From Streptomyces oryzae (GTDB taxonomy: Bacteria; Actinomycetota; Actinomycetes; Streptomycetales; Streptomycetaceae): 39,306 bases of DNA. The DNA is taken from contig NZ_JADKMA010000052.1 in NCBI RefSeq assembly GCF_017676365.1, positions 1 through 39,306 on the forward strand. The letters run 5' to 3'. Every line of letters begins with the position of its first letter. The stretch's first letter is position 1. The translations under genes were made by a program, and so were the position numbers. A model generated the notes under the pieces. That model was given only the letters and a program-made list of their open reading frames with translations, had not been told where the DNA came from and made no database searches. Of the stretch, positions 1-9,899 are shown in pieces.

Positions 1-605
1 GGGGCCGGGGGTAGCTGGCCCTTGAGGGGGCCCCACTCGTTCGGGTCGGGGACGCCGGGCGGCAGCATCTGGCGGCGCTTGGGGCCGCCGTGGCCCGACT
101 CACCCGGCTCCTTCGCGCCAGGCCACGCCTTGACGACGCGGGCCGCGAGGACGAAGTCCTTGCGCAGCGGATGCCCCTCGAAGGAGTCGGGCAGCAGCAG
201 CGGTACGAGATGCGGGTGGCCGGGGAAGTCGACGCCGAACATCTCGTGCGTCTCCCGCTCGTGCCAGGCGGCGCCCGCGTAGACGCCGGTGGCGGTGGGC
301 AGCGCTGCAGCCTCGTGCGGGACGGTCGTACGCAGGACGAGGCGGCGCACCCCGCGGTCCGGGGTGGGCAGCGCCACCAGGTGGGCGCAGATCCGCAAGC
401 CGGTGCCCGGCTCGTCGACGGCGCTGAGCCAGTCGAAATAGCTGCAGCCCAGCTCGTCGCGGGCCGTGGTCAGCGCGGGGATCCAGGAGTCGGCGGGTAC
501 GTCGACGGTGAGCAGCCCGTAGGCGTCCTCCGCCGTGGCGTCCGTACCGAAGATGTCCTCGGGCGGGCGTGGCAGCCGGCCCGGGTGCTGGGGCGGTTCG
601 GTCAC
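1..605 (-). CDS. nuoC: NADH-quinone oxidoreductase subunit C (second nuo cluster), 3'-truncated by window edge
   Basis: Peripheral-arm subunit of complex I, 30 kDa family. The frame reads from a GTG at 605-603, starting [15 protein letters not shown], and stays open to the left edge, so at least 201 codons are present and the C-terminus is missing. The family signature is visible as [11 protein letters not shown] followed by [19 protein letters not shown] and HPLRKDF, as in other NuoC proteins. The GTG overlaps the TGA of the upstream nuoB2 by four bases (GTGA), implying translational coupling. It is a second copy: another nuoC lies at 32532-33272 in the main operon, and the two differ clearly in sequence and N-terminus. 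In the known Streptomyces second cluster this gene is followed by further nuo subunits, which are not visible here. Confidence 0.9.
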   Translation of the reverse strand, partial: MTEPPQHPGRLPRPPEDIFGTDATAEDAYGLLTVDVPADSWIPALTTARDELGCSYFDWLSAVDEPGTGLRICAHLVALPTPDRGVRRLVLRTTVPHEAAALPTATGVYAGAAWHERETHEMFGVDFPGHPHLVPLLLPDSFEGHPLRKDFVLAARVVKAWPGAKEPGESGHGGPKRRQMLPPGVPDPNEWGPLKGQLPPA

Positions 606-1297
606 CGTCCGTCCTCCTCGGTGTCACCGTCCGGGCCCGCTTCCCGGGCCGGCCGCGGCGGCGCGGGCGGAGCGACAAGACCGCTGGTGAGGGCCCCCGC
701 GGAGGGAGCCGCGGCGGTGGTGCCCGAGGGAGCCCCGGCGGAGGAGGCGCCGTCCGCGCCGCTCCGCGCGTAGCGGTCAGCGGTGGACTCGGCGGCGATC
801 TTCTCCTGGAGCTTCAGTACGCCCTGCAGCAGCGCCTCGGGCCGGGGCGGGCAGCCGGGCACATAGACGTCGACGGGGATGATCTGGTCGACGCCCTTGG
901 TGACCGCGTACGAGTCCCAGTAGGGGCCGCCGCAGTTGGAGCAGGCGCCGAAGGAGATGACGTACTTCGGCTCCGGCATCTGCTCGTACAGCCGTTTGAC
1001 GGCGGGGGCCATCTTGTCGGTGACCGTGCCGGAGACGACCATCAGGTCGGCCTGCCGGGGCCCGGGCGCGAAGGGGATGACGCCGAGCCGGATGAAGTCG
1101 TGCCGTGCCATGGAGGCGGCGATGAACTCGATGGCGCAGCAGGCGAGGCCGAAGTTGAAGACCCAGAGGCTGTAGCGGCGGCCCCAGTTGAGGACCACCT
1201 TCATCGGTTCGGGCGCCAGCCGCGAGAGCAGGCCGAGCCGGGGGCGCCCCTCGGCCCGCGGTGTCGCGGCGGCGGCCGGGGTGTTCGTTACGTCCAT
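602..1297 (-). CDS. nuoB: NADH-quinone oxidoreductase subunit B (second nuo cluster)
   Basis: Complex I subunit that carries the terminal [4Fe-4S] cluster N2 next to the quinone site. 231 aa from ATG at 1297. The cluster ligands are present: the tandem cysteines in LACCAIEF (about 53-54), C119 in FGACSNCGG and C149 in VPGCPPRPE. The core covers residues 25-170. The last 60 residues are an Ala/Pro/Gly-rich tail without family similarity, so the protein is longer than the main-operon NuoB (184 aa). The start overlaps the end of nuoA2 by 10 bases and the stop overlaps nuoC2 by four. An in-frame opening extends further upstream, but it lies inside nuoA2 in another frame and lacks NuoB similarity, so the ATG at 1297 is preferred. 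Confidence 0.93.
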   Translation of the reverse strand: MDVTNTPAAAATPRAEGRPRLGLLSRLAPEPMKVVLNWGRRYSLWVFNFGLACCAIEFIAASMARHDFIRLGVIPFAPGPRQADLMVVSGTVTDKMAPAVKRLYEQMPEPKYVISFGACSNCGGPYWDSYAVTKGVDQIIPVDVYVPGCPPRPEALLQGVLKLQEKIAAESTADRYARSGADGASSAGAPSGTTAAAPSAGALTSGLVAPPAPPRPAREAGPDGDTEEDGR

Positions 1298-1659
1298 TCC
1301 AGGACGCCCTTCTTGTACGCGTACAGCAGGCCGACGGCCAGGAAGCCGAGAAAGACGAACATCTCCGCGAGCGTGGTCCCGCCGTAGCCGGGCGCGGCGA
1401 ACACCGTCGACCAGGGGAAGAGGAAGACCGCGTCGACGGCGAAGATGACGTACAGGAACGCGTACACGTAGTAGCGGATCTGCGTGTGCGCCCAGCCCTC
1501 GCCGACCGGGTCGACCCCGCACTCGTACGTCAGCATCTTCTCGGGCGTGGGCACCACCGGCCGCAGCAGCCGTCCGGCGGCGAAGGCCACGCAGACGAAG
1601 AGCACACCGACGACGGCTACCAGCCCGACGACTGCATAGCCGTGGAAGTAGTCCGGCAC
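1288..1659 (-). CDS. nuoA: NADH-quinone oxidoreductase subunit A (second nuo cluster)
   Basis: Small membrane subunit of complex I, 123 aa with three predicted helices: about 8-30, an internal segment after [18 protein letters not shown], and a C-terminal one ending [13 protein letters not shown]. The conserved [11 protein letters not shown] loop and the C-terminal LEW are family hallmarks. The GTG at 1659 is chosen because it gives the normal NuoA length and follows a purine-rich AGGACGGGG. An upstream ATG at 1734 would add 25 Thr/Arg-rich residues that merely translate a direct repeat. First gene of the visible nuoA2-B2-C2 run and divergent from korA. Confidence 0.9.
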   Translation of the reverse strand: MPDYFHGYAVVGLVAVVGVLFVCVAFAAGRLLRPVVPTPEKMLTYECGVDPVGEGWAHTQIRYYVYAFLYVIFAVDAVFLFPWSTVFAAPGYGGTTLAEMFVFLGFLAVGLLYAYKKGVLEWT

Positions 1660-2044
1660 GCCTGCCCCGTCCTGAGTCCGTGTGGTCGGTGTCGACCGTG
1701 TAGTCGGTGTATACGTTCGACGATCTGTACGCACGGAGTGTAGGCCCTGCCGGTCCCGCTGAGGACAGCCCCGTCACACTCAGGTGCTCCACCCCAGGGG
1801 AACGGGGAATGGGAATAGAGGCGGACAGTGGAGGCGCTGCAGGGTGCACTGCGGCAGGGCCGTTCGAGGGGCCCTCCAGGGGAGGGGCGGACCGTGGGTC
1901 CAGGGCGCGTACGGACGACTCCGGTGTCTCGGGCGCCTGAGGCGTCTCAGAAATCTGTCCACGATGGGGACAGCCGCAGGAAGGCAACCCTTAGCGACGT
2001 ACGATGGCAGGCGAGCCGCCGCCTTGAGGGAGGTCCGATCCAAC
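1660..2044. promoter_or_regulatory. Divergent intergenic region nuoA2 / korA
   Basis: 385 bp between the divergent starts of nuoA2 and korA, which must hold both promoters. I see no convincing -35/-10 pair for either gene. Visible structure is a 15-bp direct repeat next to nuoA2 (listed separately), a small inverted repeat CTGTCC/GGACAG at 1955-1973, and a GAGGGAGG ribosome binding site at 2026-2033 that sets the korA GTG. No gene-like reading frame is supported here. Confidence 0.55.
1678..1710. repeat. Two 15-bp direct repeats in the nuoA2 leader
   Basis: Two copies of CCGTGTRGTCGGTGT lie at 1678-1692 and 1696-1710 with one mismatch, 18 bp start to start. They sit 18-51 bp upstream of the nuoA2 GTG. 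The near-two-turn phasing would suit a tandem operator, but no regulator can be named from the sequence. Confidence 0.7.
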
Positions 2045-3983
2045 GTGACCAGTCAGGTCAGTAGCCCAGCCGGGCAGCAGTCCGGCCCCGAGGGGGGCCA
2101 GGACAGCGGGCGGGACGCCGACAACGCCGACAACAAAGAGATCCGGCGCCTGGACCGGGTGATCATCCGGTTCGCCGGCGACTCCGGCGACGGTATGCAG
2201 CTCACCGGAGACCGCTTCACATCCGAGACGGCCTCCTTCGGCAACGACCTGTCGACGCTGCCGAACTTCCCGGCGGAGATCCGCGCCCCCGCAGGCACCC
2301 TGCCGGGCGTCTCCAGCTTCCAGCTGCACTTCGCCGACCACGACATCCTCACCCCGGGTGACGCGCCCAATGTGCTGGTCGCCATGAATCCGGCGGCGCT
2401 CAAGGCGAACATCGCGGATGTGCCGCGCGGCGCCGAGATCATCGTGAACACGGACGAGTTCACCAAGCGTGCGATGGCGAAGGTCGGCTACGAGGCCAGC
2501 CCGCTGGACGACGGCTCGCTGGACGGCTACAGCGTGCACCCCGTGCCGCTGACGACGCTGACGGTCGAGGCGCTCAAGGACTACGACCTGGGCCGCAAGG
2601 AGGCCGGGCGGTCGAAGAACATGTTCGCGCTGGGTCTGCTGTCGTGGATGTACAACAGGCCGACCGAGCAGACCGAAGCCTTTCTGCGGTCGAAGTTCGC
2701 GAAGAAGCCGACGGTCGCAGAGGCGAACATCGCGGCGTTCCGCGCCGGGTGGAACTTCGGCGAGACCACCGAGGACTTCGCCGTCTCCTACGAGGTCGCG
2801 CCCGCGTCCAGCGCCTTCCCGCCCGGGACGTACCGGAACATTTCCGGCAACCTGGCGCTGTCCTACGGACTGATCGCCGCGTCTCAGCAGGCGGACCTGC
2901 CGCTCTTCCTCGGCTCGTACCCGATCACCCCGGCCTCCGATGTGCTGCACGAGCTGAGCAAGCACAAGAACTTCGGGGTGCGCTCCTTCCAGGCGGAGGA
3001 CGAGATCGCGGGCATCGGCGCCGCGCTCGGCGCCGCCTTCGGCGGCTCGCTGGCGGTCACCACCACCTCGGGGCCCGGTGTGGCGCTCAAGTCGGAGACC
3101 ATCGGTCTCGCCGTCTCGCTCGAGCTGCCGCTGCTGATCATCGACATCCAGCGCGGCGGCCCCTCCACAGGTCTGCCGACCAAGACCGAGCAGGCCGACC
3201 TGCTCCAGGCGATGTACGGGCGCAACGGCGAGGCGCCGGTGCCGATCGTGGCGCCGGCCACCCCGGCCGACTGCTTCACCGCTGCACTGGACGCGGCACG
3301 GATCGCGCTCACGTACCGGACGCCGGTGTTCCTCCTTTCGGACGGCTATCTGGCCAACGGCTCCGAGCCGTGGCGGATCCCCGACGTGGACGAGCTGCCC
3401 GACCTGCGGACCCAGTTCGCCTCCGGGCCCAACCATGCGCTGGACGACGGCACCGAGGTCTTCTGGCCGTACAAGCGCGACCCGCACACCCTGGCCCGCC
3501 CCTGGGCGGTCCCGGGCACGCCGGGGCTCGAACACCGCATCGGCGGCATCGAGAAGCAGGACGGCACCGGCAACATCTCCTACGACCCGGCCAACCACGA
3601 CTTCATGGTCCGTACCCGCCAGGCCAAGGTGGACGGCGTCGAGGTGCCGGACGTGGAGGTCAGCGACCCGAGCGGGAACGCGAAGCTGCTGGTGCTGGGC
3701 TGGGGCTCGACGTACGGGCCCATCACCGCCGCCGTACGCCGGATCCGCAAGGCCGGGGACGAGATCGCGCAGGCGCATCTGCGGTACGTCAACCCGTTCC
3801 CGCGGAACCTCGGCGAGGTGCTGAAGCGCTACGAGAAGGTCGTCGTCCCGGAGATGAACCTCGGCCAGCTCGCCACCCTGATCCGCGCCCGATACCTGGT
3901 CGACGCACAGTCGTATACGCAGGTCCGCGGCCTGCCGTTCAAGGCCGAGCAGCTCGCGACCGCACTCAAGGAGGCCATCACAC

Positions 3984-3991
<8 letters not shown>
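2045..3991 (+). CDS. korA: 2-oxoacid:ferredoxin oxidoreductase, alpha (fused gamma-alpha) subunit
   Basis: Catalyses, with KorB, CoA-dependent oxidative decarboxylation of a 2-oxoacid (2-oxoglutarate is the usual substrate in actinobacteria), reducing ferredoxin. 648 aa from GTG at 2045. Residues about 35-240 form the gamma domain (IRFAGDSGDGMQLTGDRF, FPAEIRAPAGT). From about 265 the pyrimidine-binding alpha domain begins with LFLGSYPITPASDVLHEL (YPITP at 292-296), followed by the transketolase C-terminal-like domain near the end. The start follows GAGGGAGG at 2026-2033. The frame is open further upstream, but that part carries no similarity and would run over the RBS. Its 3' end overlaps korB by eight bases, so the two are cotranslated. 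It diverges from the second nuo cluster. Confidence 0.93.
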
Positions 3992-5084
<1,093 letters not shown>

Positions 5085-5101
5085 CGCCCCGCCCGTGACA
5101 G

Positions 5102-5133
5102 GGCCCGGCACCCTCTGGGTGCCGGGCCTTTTT
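5102..5133 (+). terminator. Intrinsic terminator of korAB
   Basis: Perfect 12-bp stem, GGCCCGGCACCC (5102-5113) pairing with 5117-5128 across a three-base loop, followed at once by five T (5129-5133). It is one of few terminators in this window with a real U-tract. Confidence 0.92.
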
Positions 5134-5219
5134 GCGCGCCGGCGCGCCTTGGGGAGCCGAGCTCCTTGGGGCGCCGGGACCTGGCCGACGGGGCGACAGG
5201 ACCATAGCGCGGAACGGGA

Positions 5220-5248
5220 ATGACAAGAAGGGATCCTCCCGTTACCTT
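5220..5248 (+). promoter_or_regulatory. Candidate HrdB-type promoter for rarD
   Basis: ATGACA (5220-5225) and TACCTT (5243-5248) are separated by 17 bp, matching the -35 and -10 hexamers of the main vegetative sigma factor with few mismatches. The start codon lies 57 bases downstream and has its own GGGAGGG site. Confidence 0.5.
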
Positions 5249-5304
5249 TCGAGGGGCCGGCACAGCGCTCGGCACAGCGACCAGGACACAGGGCAGGGAG
5301 GGTC

Positions 5305-6273
5305 ATGCAGACACCGAGTACACAGCGCACCGGGCTGCTGTTCGGCTTCGCGGCGTACGGGATGTGGGGGCTGCTGCCCCTGTACTGGCACGCGCTCGCC
5401 GACGTCGGTGCCGGGGAAGTGCTCGCCCACCGTATGGTCTGGTCGCTGCCGACCGCGCTGGTGATCGTCGCGCTGCTGCGCCGCTGGTCGTGGGTGAGCG
5501 CGCTGGTGCGCCAGCCGAAGAAGCTGGGGCTGGTGGTGCTGGCCTCGGCGGTGATCTCCGTCAACTGGGGGCTGTTCATCTGGGCCGTCAGCGTCGACCG
5601 GGTGCTCGAATCCTCCCTGGGCTACTTCATCAACCCCCTGGTCTCCATAGCCTTCGGCGTCCTGTTGCTACGGGAGCGGCTGCGCGTCGCCCAGTGGGCC
5701 GCCGTCGCCATCGGTGCGGCGGCTGTCGTGGTGATGACCGTCGCCTACGGCAAGCTGCCCTGGCTCTCCCTCTGCCTGGCGTTCAGCTTCGCGACGTACG
5801 GCCTGATCAAGAAGCACGTCAAGCTGGACGGCGTGGAGGGCTTCAGCGCGGAGACCGCGGTGCAGTTCCTGCCCGCGCTCGGCTTTCTGATCTACCTCGG
5901 CTCGCGCGGCGAGTCCTCTTTCGTCTCCGACGGACCCGGCAACGCGCTGCTGCTGGCCTGCGCCGGGGTGGCAACCGCGCTGCCGCTGATCTTCTTCGGC
6001 AGCGCCGCGGTGCGGCTGCCGCTGTCCACGATTGGGCTGCTGCAGTATCTGGCCCCCGCCTTCATGTTCGTTCTGGGGCTGACCGTCTTCCACGAGGAGA
6101 TGCCGCCGGAGCGCTTCGCCGGGTTCGGCCTGGTGTGGGTGGCGCTCGCGGTTCTCACCTGGGACGCGTTGCGGCACGCCCGGCGCGGGCGTGCCGCGTT
6201 GCGGGCTGCGGAGACCGCTGCCGCGGAGGCCGCCCTTGCGGAGCCGCCCGTCGCGGAGTCGGTCGACCGGTGA
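5305..6273 (+). CDS. rarD: EamA-family transporter RarD
   Basis: Predicted inner-membrane permease of the drug/metabolite transporter superfamily, 322 aa with about ten hydrophobic segments in two EamA repeats. The N-terminus GLLFGFAAYGMWGLLPLYWHAL and the following AHRMVWSLP are typical of RarD. VISVNWGLFIWAV and YFINPLVSIAFGVLLLRERL close the first repeat, and the second ends FHEEMPPERFAGFGLVWVALAVL. The last 40 residues are a hydrophilic Ala/Glu-rich cytoplasmic tail. ATG at 5305 follows GGGAGGG. Substrate unknown: the RarD name comes from chloramphenicol-sensitivity work, but transport specificity cannot be read from sequence. Monocistronic, with its own promoter, and ending in an intergenic repeat. 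Confidence 0.88.
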   Translation: MQTPSTQRTGLLFGFAAYGMWGLLPLYWHALADVGAGEVLAHRMVWSLPTALVIVALLRRWSWVSALVRQPKKLGLVVLASAVISVNWGLFIWAVSVDRVLESSLGYFINPLVSIAFGVLLLRERLRVAQWAAVAIGAAAVVVMTVAYGKLPWLSLCLAFSFATYGLIKKHVKLDGVEGFSAETAVQFLPALGFLIYLGSRGESSFVSDGPGNALLLACAGVATALPLIFFGSAAVRLPLSTIGLLQYLAPAFMFVLGLTVFHEEMPPERFAGFGLVWVALAVLTWDALRHARRGRAALRAAETAAAEAALAEPPVAESVDR

Positions 6274-6354
6274 GGGGGTGCCCCTTGCTGCCCGCTGCGG
6301 ACTGCGGGTTGTTTGTGGCTGGTCGCGCAGTTCCCCGCGCCCCTTCGGGGCGCG
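6272..6354. repeat. Streptomyces-type intergenic repeat, copy 1
   Basis: Starts within the rarD stop codon with GAGGGGGTGCCCC and ends in TGGTCGCGCAGTTCCCC plus a hairpin (CGCGCCCC 6336-6343, GGGGCGCG 6347-6354). The same layout recurs at 12522-12606. It lies between the convergent rarD and ABC permease genes, where the GC-rich hairpin could act as a bidirectional terminator. Confidence 0.8.
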
Positions 6355-6380
6355 TCTCCCTCGCTGCGCTTGGGCAGTCC

Positions 6381-7286
6381 CTATGCCGTGACGTCCCGAT
6401 TGTTGAACCTCGCCCACGCGGCGGAGCCGAAGACGGCGGCGTAGAGCGCCTGGAGGCCGAGGTTCTTCAGGAGGTCGCCCCAGTAGATCGGATCCCGTAG
6501 CAGGTCGGCGAAGCTCAGCCAGTAGTTGGGGAACAGGAACGGGTGGAACTCGTCCAGCTGCGGGATGGCGTTGACGATCTGCACCGTGATCAGCAGCCCC
6601 ACCGTGGCGGCCATGGCGGCGATACCGCTGTTGGTGAGGGTGGAGATGAACAGGCCGAGCGCCGCCAGGCCGAGCAGGCTGAGGGCGACCACCGCGGCGA
6701 TGGCCAGGGCGCGCAGCAGCCCCTCGCCGAAGGAGACGGTGGTGCCCGAGAGCAGGGTGACCTCTCCGGTGGGGAAGAGCAGCGCACCGGTTACCAGTGC
6801 GGAGAGGGCCACGGTCAGGGTTGCCGCCAGACAGAAGACCAGCACCGTGGTCAGCTTGGCCAGCAGCAGCCGGGTCCGGCCCGCCGGGGCGACCAGGAGA
6901 TAGCGCAAGGTGCCCGCACTGGCCTCTCCTGCCACGGCGTCCCCGGCCACCACACCGACCGTCATCGGCAGGAAGAACGGCAGCGTGGCGGCCAGCGAGG
7001 TGAAGACCAGGAACAGCCCGTTGTTGGTGATCTGGGAGATGAAAGCCGGGCCCTCTCCCCCGCCGCCCCCGATCGAGCCGCCGTCGCTCGTCTCGGCCTT
7101 CACGGCGATGCCGACGACGACCGGCACGGCCGCCAGCACCGCCAGCAGTGCGAGGGTGCGCCACCGCCGGAAGGTGACGAGCAGTTCGCTGCGGAACAGC
7201 CCCAGCGCCCACAGCGGGCGTACGTCGGGAGGTGCGGCTGCCGGTCGTCCGTCGTACGCCGGCTCGGCCGCCTCAGCCTGCGACAT
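6381..7286 (-). CDS. ABC-2 type transporter permease
   Basis: Membrane component of an ABC exporter, 301 aa from ATG at 7286 (MSQAEAAEPAYDG), preceded by GGGGAGGG. After a 30-residue cytoplasmic lead come six hydrophobic segments: about 50-66, a glycine-rich extracellular loop, LFLVFTSLAATLPFFLPMTV, the LLLAKLTTVLVFCLAATLTVAL segment, two more near 185-230, and a C-terminal one. SAGTLRYLLVAPAGRTRLL is the usual coupling-region motif of ABC-2 permeases. It overlaps its ATPase gene by 14 bases. Substrate unknown. An upstream in-frame ATG at 7334 is rejected because it lies deep in the ATPase gene without an RBS. Confidence 0.88.
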   Translation of the reverse strand: MSQAEAAEPAYDGRPAAAPPDVRPLWALGLFRSELLVTFRRWRTLALLAVLAAVPVVVGIAVKAETSDGGSIGGGGGEGPAFISQITNNGLFLVFTSLAATLPFFLPMTVGVVAGDAVAGEASAGTLRYLLVAPAGRTRLLLAKLTTVLVFCLAATLTVALSALVTGALLFPTGEVTLLSGTTVSFGEGLLRALAIAAVVALSLLGLAALGLFISTLTNSGIAAMAATVGLLITVQIVNAIPQLDEFHPFLFPNYWLSFADLLRDPIYWGDLLKNLGLQALYAAVFGSAAWARFNNRDVTA

Positions 7287-8235
7287 CGAAGCCCTCCCCG
7301 GTGAGCGAGACGAACACGTCCTCCAGCGAAGCACGCCGCACGCCGAAGGCGCGGACCCGCACGCCGGCCCGGACGAGGGCCGCGTTGAGCTCGGCGAGGT
7401 CGCCGGGCGGCGGATCGCCGGTCAGTTCTTCGCCGTCGGTGACCAGATCGGAGACGCCGCGCTCCTTCAGCACCCGCGCCGCCTCGCCCGGATCGGGGGT
7501 GGTGACGGCCAGCCTGCCCCGGGCGCCCGCGGACATCTCGGCGACGGTTCCCTGGGTGACGAGCCGGCCGCGGTGCATGACGGCCGTGTGCGTGCAGACC
7601 TGCTCGATCTCGTCCAGCAGGTGGGAGGAGAGGAAGACGGTGCTGCCGTCGCCCGCCAACTCCCGCACCAGCGCCCGGATCTCCCGCATGCCCTGCGGAT
7701 CGAGTCCGTTGGTCGGCTCGTCCAGCACGAGCAGTTCCCTCGGCTGGAGCAGCGCGGCGGCCAGGCCCAGGCGCTGCTTCATGCCCAGCGAGTAGGCCCG
7801 CGCCTTCTTGCCCGCGGCCGCGGCCAGACCGACGCGTTCCAGCGCCGTCTCCACGCGGGCCGCGCGGGTGCGGGGGTCGGCGGTGGGGTCGGCCGCGTCG
7901 TAGCGCAGCAGGTTCTCCCGCCCGGAGAGGAAGCCGTAGAGCGCGGGACCCTCGATGAGGGCGCCCACCCTGGGCAGTACCCGCCGGGCCGAGCCCGGCA
8001 TCGGCTCGCCCAGCAGGCGGGCGGTGCCGCCGCTGGGCTCGATGAGGCCGAGCAGCATCCGGATGGTGGTGGTCTTGCCCGAGCCGTTGGGCCCGAGGAA
8101 GCCGAAGACGCTGCCGCGCGGGACGGACAGGTCGAGGGCATCGACGGCGAGCTGGCCACCGCGATAGCGCTTGGTGAGCCCTTGGGTCGAGATCACCGCG
8201 CTGTCGTCCTCTGGTGCGGCGGTCGGCTCGGTCAT
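7273..8235 (-). CDS. ABC transporter ATP-binding protein
   Basis: Cytoplasmic ATPase of the exporter, 320 aa. Walker A GPNGSGKT at 48-55, signature YSLGMKQR at 148-155, Walker B ELLVLDEP at 167-174 followed by GLDP, and switch His at 205 (SSHLLDE). The C-terminal 90 residues form the regulatory tail common in ABC-2 ATPases (ASLEDVFVSLTGEG). Start is ATG at 8235. It follows the LolA-like gene by 80 bp on the same strand, so the three genes probably form one unit, possibly for export or handling of a surface-linked compound or lipid. Confidence 0.92.
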   Translation of the reverse strand: MTEPTAAPEDDSAVISTQGLTKRYRGGQLAVDALDLSVPRGSVFGFLGPNGSGKTTTIRMLLGLIEPSGGTARLLGEPMPGSARRVLPRVGALIEGPALYGFLSGRENLLRYDAADPTADPRTRAARVETALERVGLAAAAGKKARAYSLGMKQRLGLAAALLQPRELLVLDEPTNGLDPQGMREIRALVRELAGDGSTVFLSSHLLDEIEQVCTHTAVMHRGRLVTQGTVAEMSAGARGRLAVTTPDPGEAARVLKERGVSDLVTDGEELTGDPPPGDLAELNAALVRAGVRVRAFGVRRASLEDVFVSLTGEGFDVAG

Positions 8236-8315
8236 ATGCCCCCTTCCCTGCCCTTCCCTGTCCTGGTCAGTCCTTCTCCGTCGTCGGCAGCGGTCTTTGC
8301 AGTCGGCGGTCTCGC

Positions 8316-9575
8316 CTACTTGGCTGCCCGGTCCTGGTTGGCGGCCTTGACCAGCCCGTCCTTGGTGACGGCGCCGACGTAGACCTTCCCGTCGTCGGTC
8401 ATCAGGGCGTTCACCAGCCGGGTGCTGAAGACCCGGCCGGTGCCGAAGTCGCCATGGACCTTGTCCGTGAACTTGTCCAGCATCTGAGCGGCGTCCCCGT
8501 CGGACTGCTTGCCGCCGAGTCCGCCGGGCATTCCGGTGTCCAGCCTGGCCACCTTGCCCCAGTCGCTCGCGGACTTGTTGACGACCTCCAGGCCGGAGCC
8601 CGAGAGCCCGGTGAGCCCCTCCGGGGCCCGGTGGCCGACGCCCGCGCTCTCATGCGGCTTCGCCTCGGTGACCTTGGTGCCCTTGGGCGGGGTGAAGTCG
8701 AAGCTGCTCGCGTCCGGCTTGCCGAAGTCCACCTTTGTGTACGCCACATCGATGGCCGGCTTGTCGCCGCCCTTCGCGTTGAGCGTGAACTTCAGCGGCA
8801 CACCGTTGTCCGCGTCCACCGCTATGCGCACCGACTCGATGGTGGAGTCCGATGCGCCCTTGGGCTTGATGAGCAGCTGGTAGGCGTCGCGCCCGGCGAC
8901 CTTCGCGGTGCCGTCCACGGTCACGGAGGTGGACTTGCCGACTGCCTTGAGGGCCTGCTTCGCGGCCTGCTGCGGGGTGACGGCGTCGGGCTTCTTGCCC
9001 TGCCACCGCTCGGCGGACTTGCCGTGCCCGCCCTTGGCGCCCTTGGCATCCTTGGGCGCCTTGGCGTGCCAGGCGGTGTTGCTGCCGCTGTCGTACGCCC
9101 ACAGGTCGCGCCCGTTGTGCACCATGCTGTACTCGGCCGCGTCCTCCATGACCGAGACGCGCTGCTTGTCGGGGCCGTCAGCGGCGAAGCGCAGCGTGTG
9201 CTCGCCGGAGGCCAGCTCGGACAGCTTCTTGTCCGGGGAGGCGTCCGCCGCGTCCCCCTTGCCGTCCTTGCCCTCGCCCCCGTCGGAGCCGTGCGGGCCG
9301 CCGCCGAAGCCACCGCCCCCGCCGCTGCCGCCGCCGGGGAGGGAGGGCAGACCGAGGTCGGTGCTCACTTTGACGGTGCCGGACATGTGCTCCACGTCGG
9401 ACTTGGCCACCTTCGCGACCAGGTCCTCCGCGCTGATCTTCGGCAGGTCGGGGTCGCCCGTGCTGGCGAGCGCGGGCACCAGGCCGACGGTCGCGGCGGC
9501 GACTCCGGCAACGGCGACCGGTACGCCGTACCGGACCGACTTGCGCCGGAGCTTCCTCGGTTGGATCTGTGCCAT
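8316..9575 (-). CDS. Secreted LolA/RseB-like protein
   Basis: 419 aa with an N-terminal basic stretch (QPRKLRRKSVRYG) and a hydrophobic signal or anchor at about 17-38 ending VPALASTGDPD, so it acts outside the membrane. The mature part begins with ISAEDLVAKVAKSDVEHMSGTV, and a later segment VDVAYTKVDFGKPDASSFDFTPP-type pattern (residues about 290-315) is typical of the LolA/DUF2092 fold that binds acyl chains. A Gly/Asp/Lys-rich low-complexity insert sits at about 79-112. A consensus RBS CGGAGGTAGG lies at 9584-9593. LolA itself serves Gram-negative outer membranes, so the name here marks fold, not function. The neighbouring ABC genes may share its role. Confidence 0.78.
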   Translation of the reverse strand: MAQIQPRKLRRKSVRYGVPVAVAGVAAATVGLVPALASTGDPDLPKISAEDLVAKVAKSDVEHMSGTVKVSTDLGLPSLPGGGSGGGGGFGGGPHGSDGGEGKDGKGDAADASPDKKLSELASGEHTLRFAADGPDKQRVSVMEDAAEYSMVHNGRDLWAYDSGSNTAWHAKAPKDAKGAKGGHGKSAERWQGKKPDAVTPQQAAKQALKAVGKSTSVTVDGTAKVAGRDAYQLLIKPKGASDSTIESVRIAVDADNGVPLKFTLNAKGGDKPAIDVAYTKVDFGKPDASSFDFTPPKGTKVTEAKPHESAGVGHRAPEGLTGLSGSGLEVVNKSASDWGKVARLDTGMPGGLGGKQSDGDAAQMLDKFTDKVHGDFGTGRVFSTRLVNALMTDDGKVYVGAVTKDGLVKAANQDRAAK

Positions 9576-9899
9576 CTGTCTGTCCTACCTCCGTGATCGG
9601 CGGCGGCTGCAAGGTCGCACTCGTCCACCCCTTGCCGCCATTCTCACCCGAATCGGTGTTGGGTGGGTGTTTCCATAGCACCAAATCCCGCACCGTCCCG
9701 CGTCAGCCGAGGGAGGCACATTCCGCTACTCCCCCGGGATGACGGACCTCCGCCTGCGGGTTGGCAGTCCCCGGAGGTGGCTCGGGGTCATCTCGTCACG
9801 CGGTCGCCGCAGTTCGGCCCGTAAGTCCGCGAAGTGGGGAGGGAGGGAGAGGGAAAAAGGAGAGGAAGCAGGAGGTGGCAGCCCTCCCCTGGTCCGGCG
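9576..9899. other. Intergenic region upstream of the LolA-like gene
   Basis: 324 bp between the polyprenyl synthase stop (9900) and the LolA-like start, both on the minus strand. It contains the LolA RBS, a purine-only run at about 9836-9880 on the plus strand with a G-quadruplex motif, and a weak minus-strand hairpin (GGAGG/CCTCC near 9872-9890) followed by a T-rich tract that could terminate the polyprenyl synthase transcript. No gene is seen. Confidence 0.5.
9836..9853 (+). other. G-quadruplex motif
   Basis: Four G-tracts of at least three G with loops of 1, 1 and 3 bases fit the canonical quadruplex pattern on the plus strand. That is the template strand for the minus-strand polyprenyl synthase, whose coding end is 46 bp away. 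Confidence 0.6.

Noticed and set aside
100..678. 192-codon minus-strand frame
   Set aside because: It is out of frame with the clear NuoC sequence on the same strand and is Arg/Pro-rich, typical of a shifted high-GC frame.
1288..1734. Longer NuoA2 starting at ATG 1734
   Set aside because: The added residues are Thr/Arg-rich and derive from a direct repeat; GTG 1659 gives the family length.
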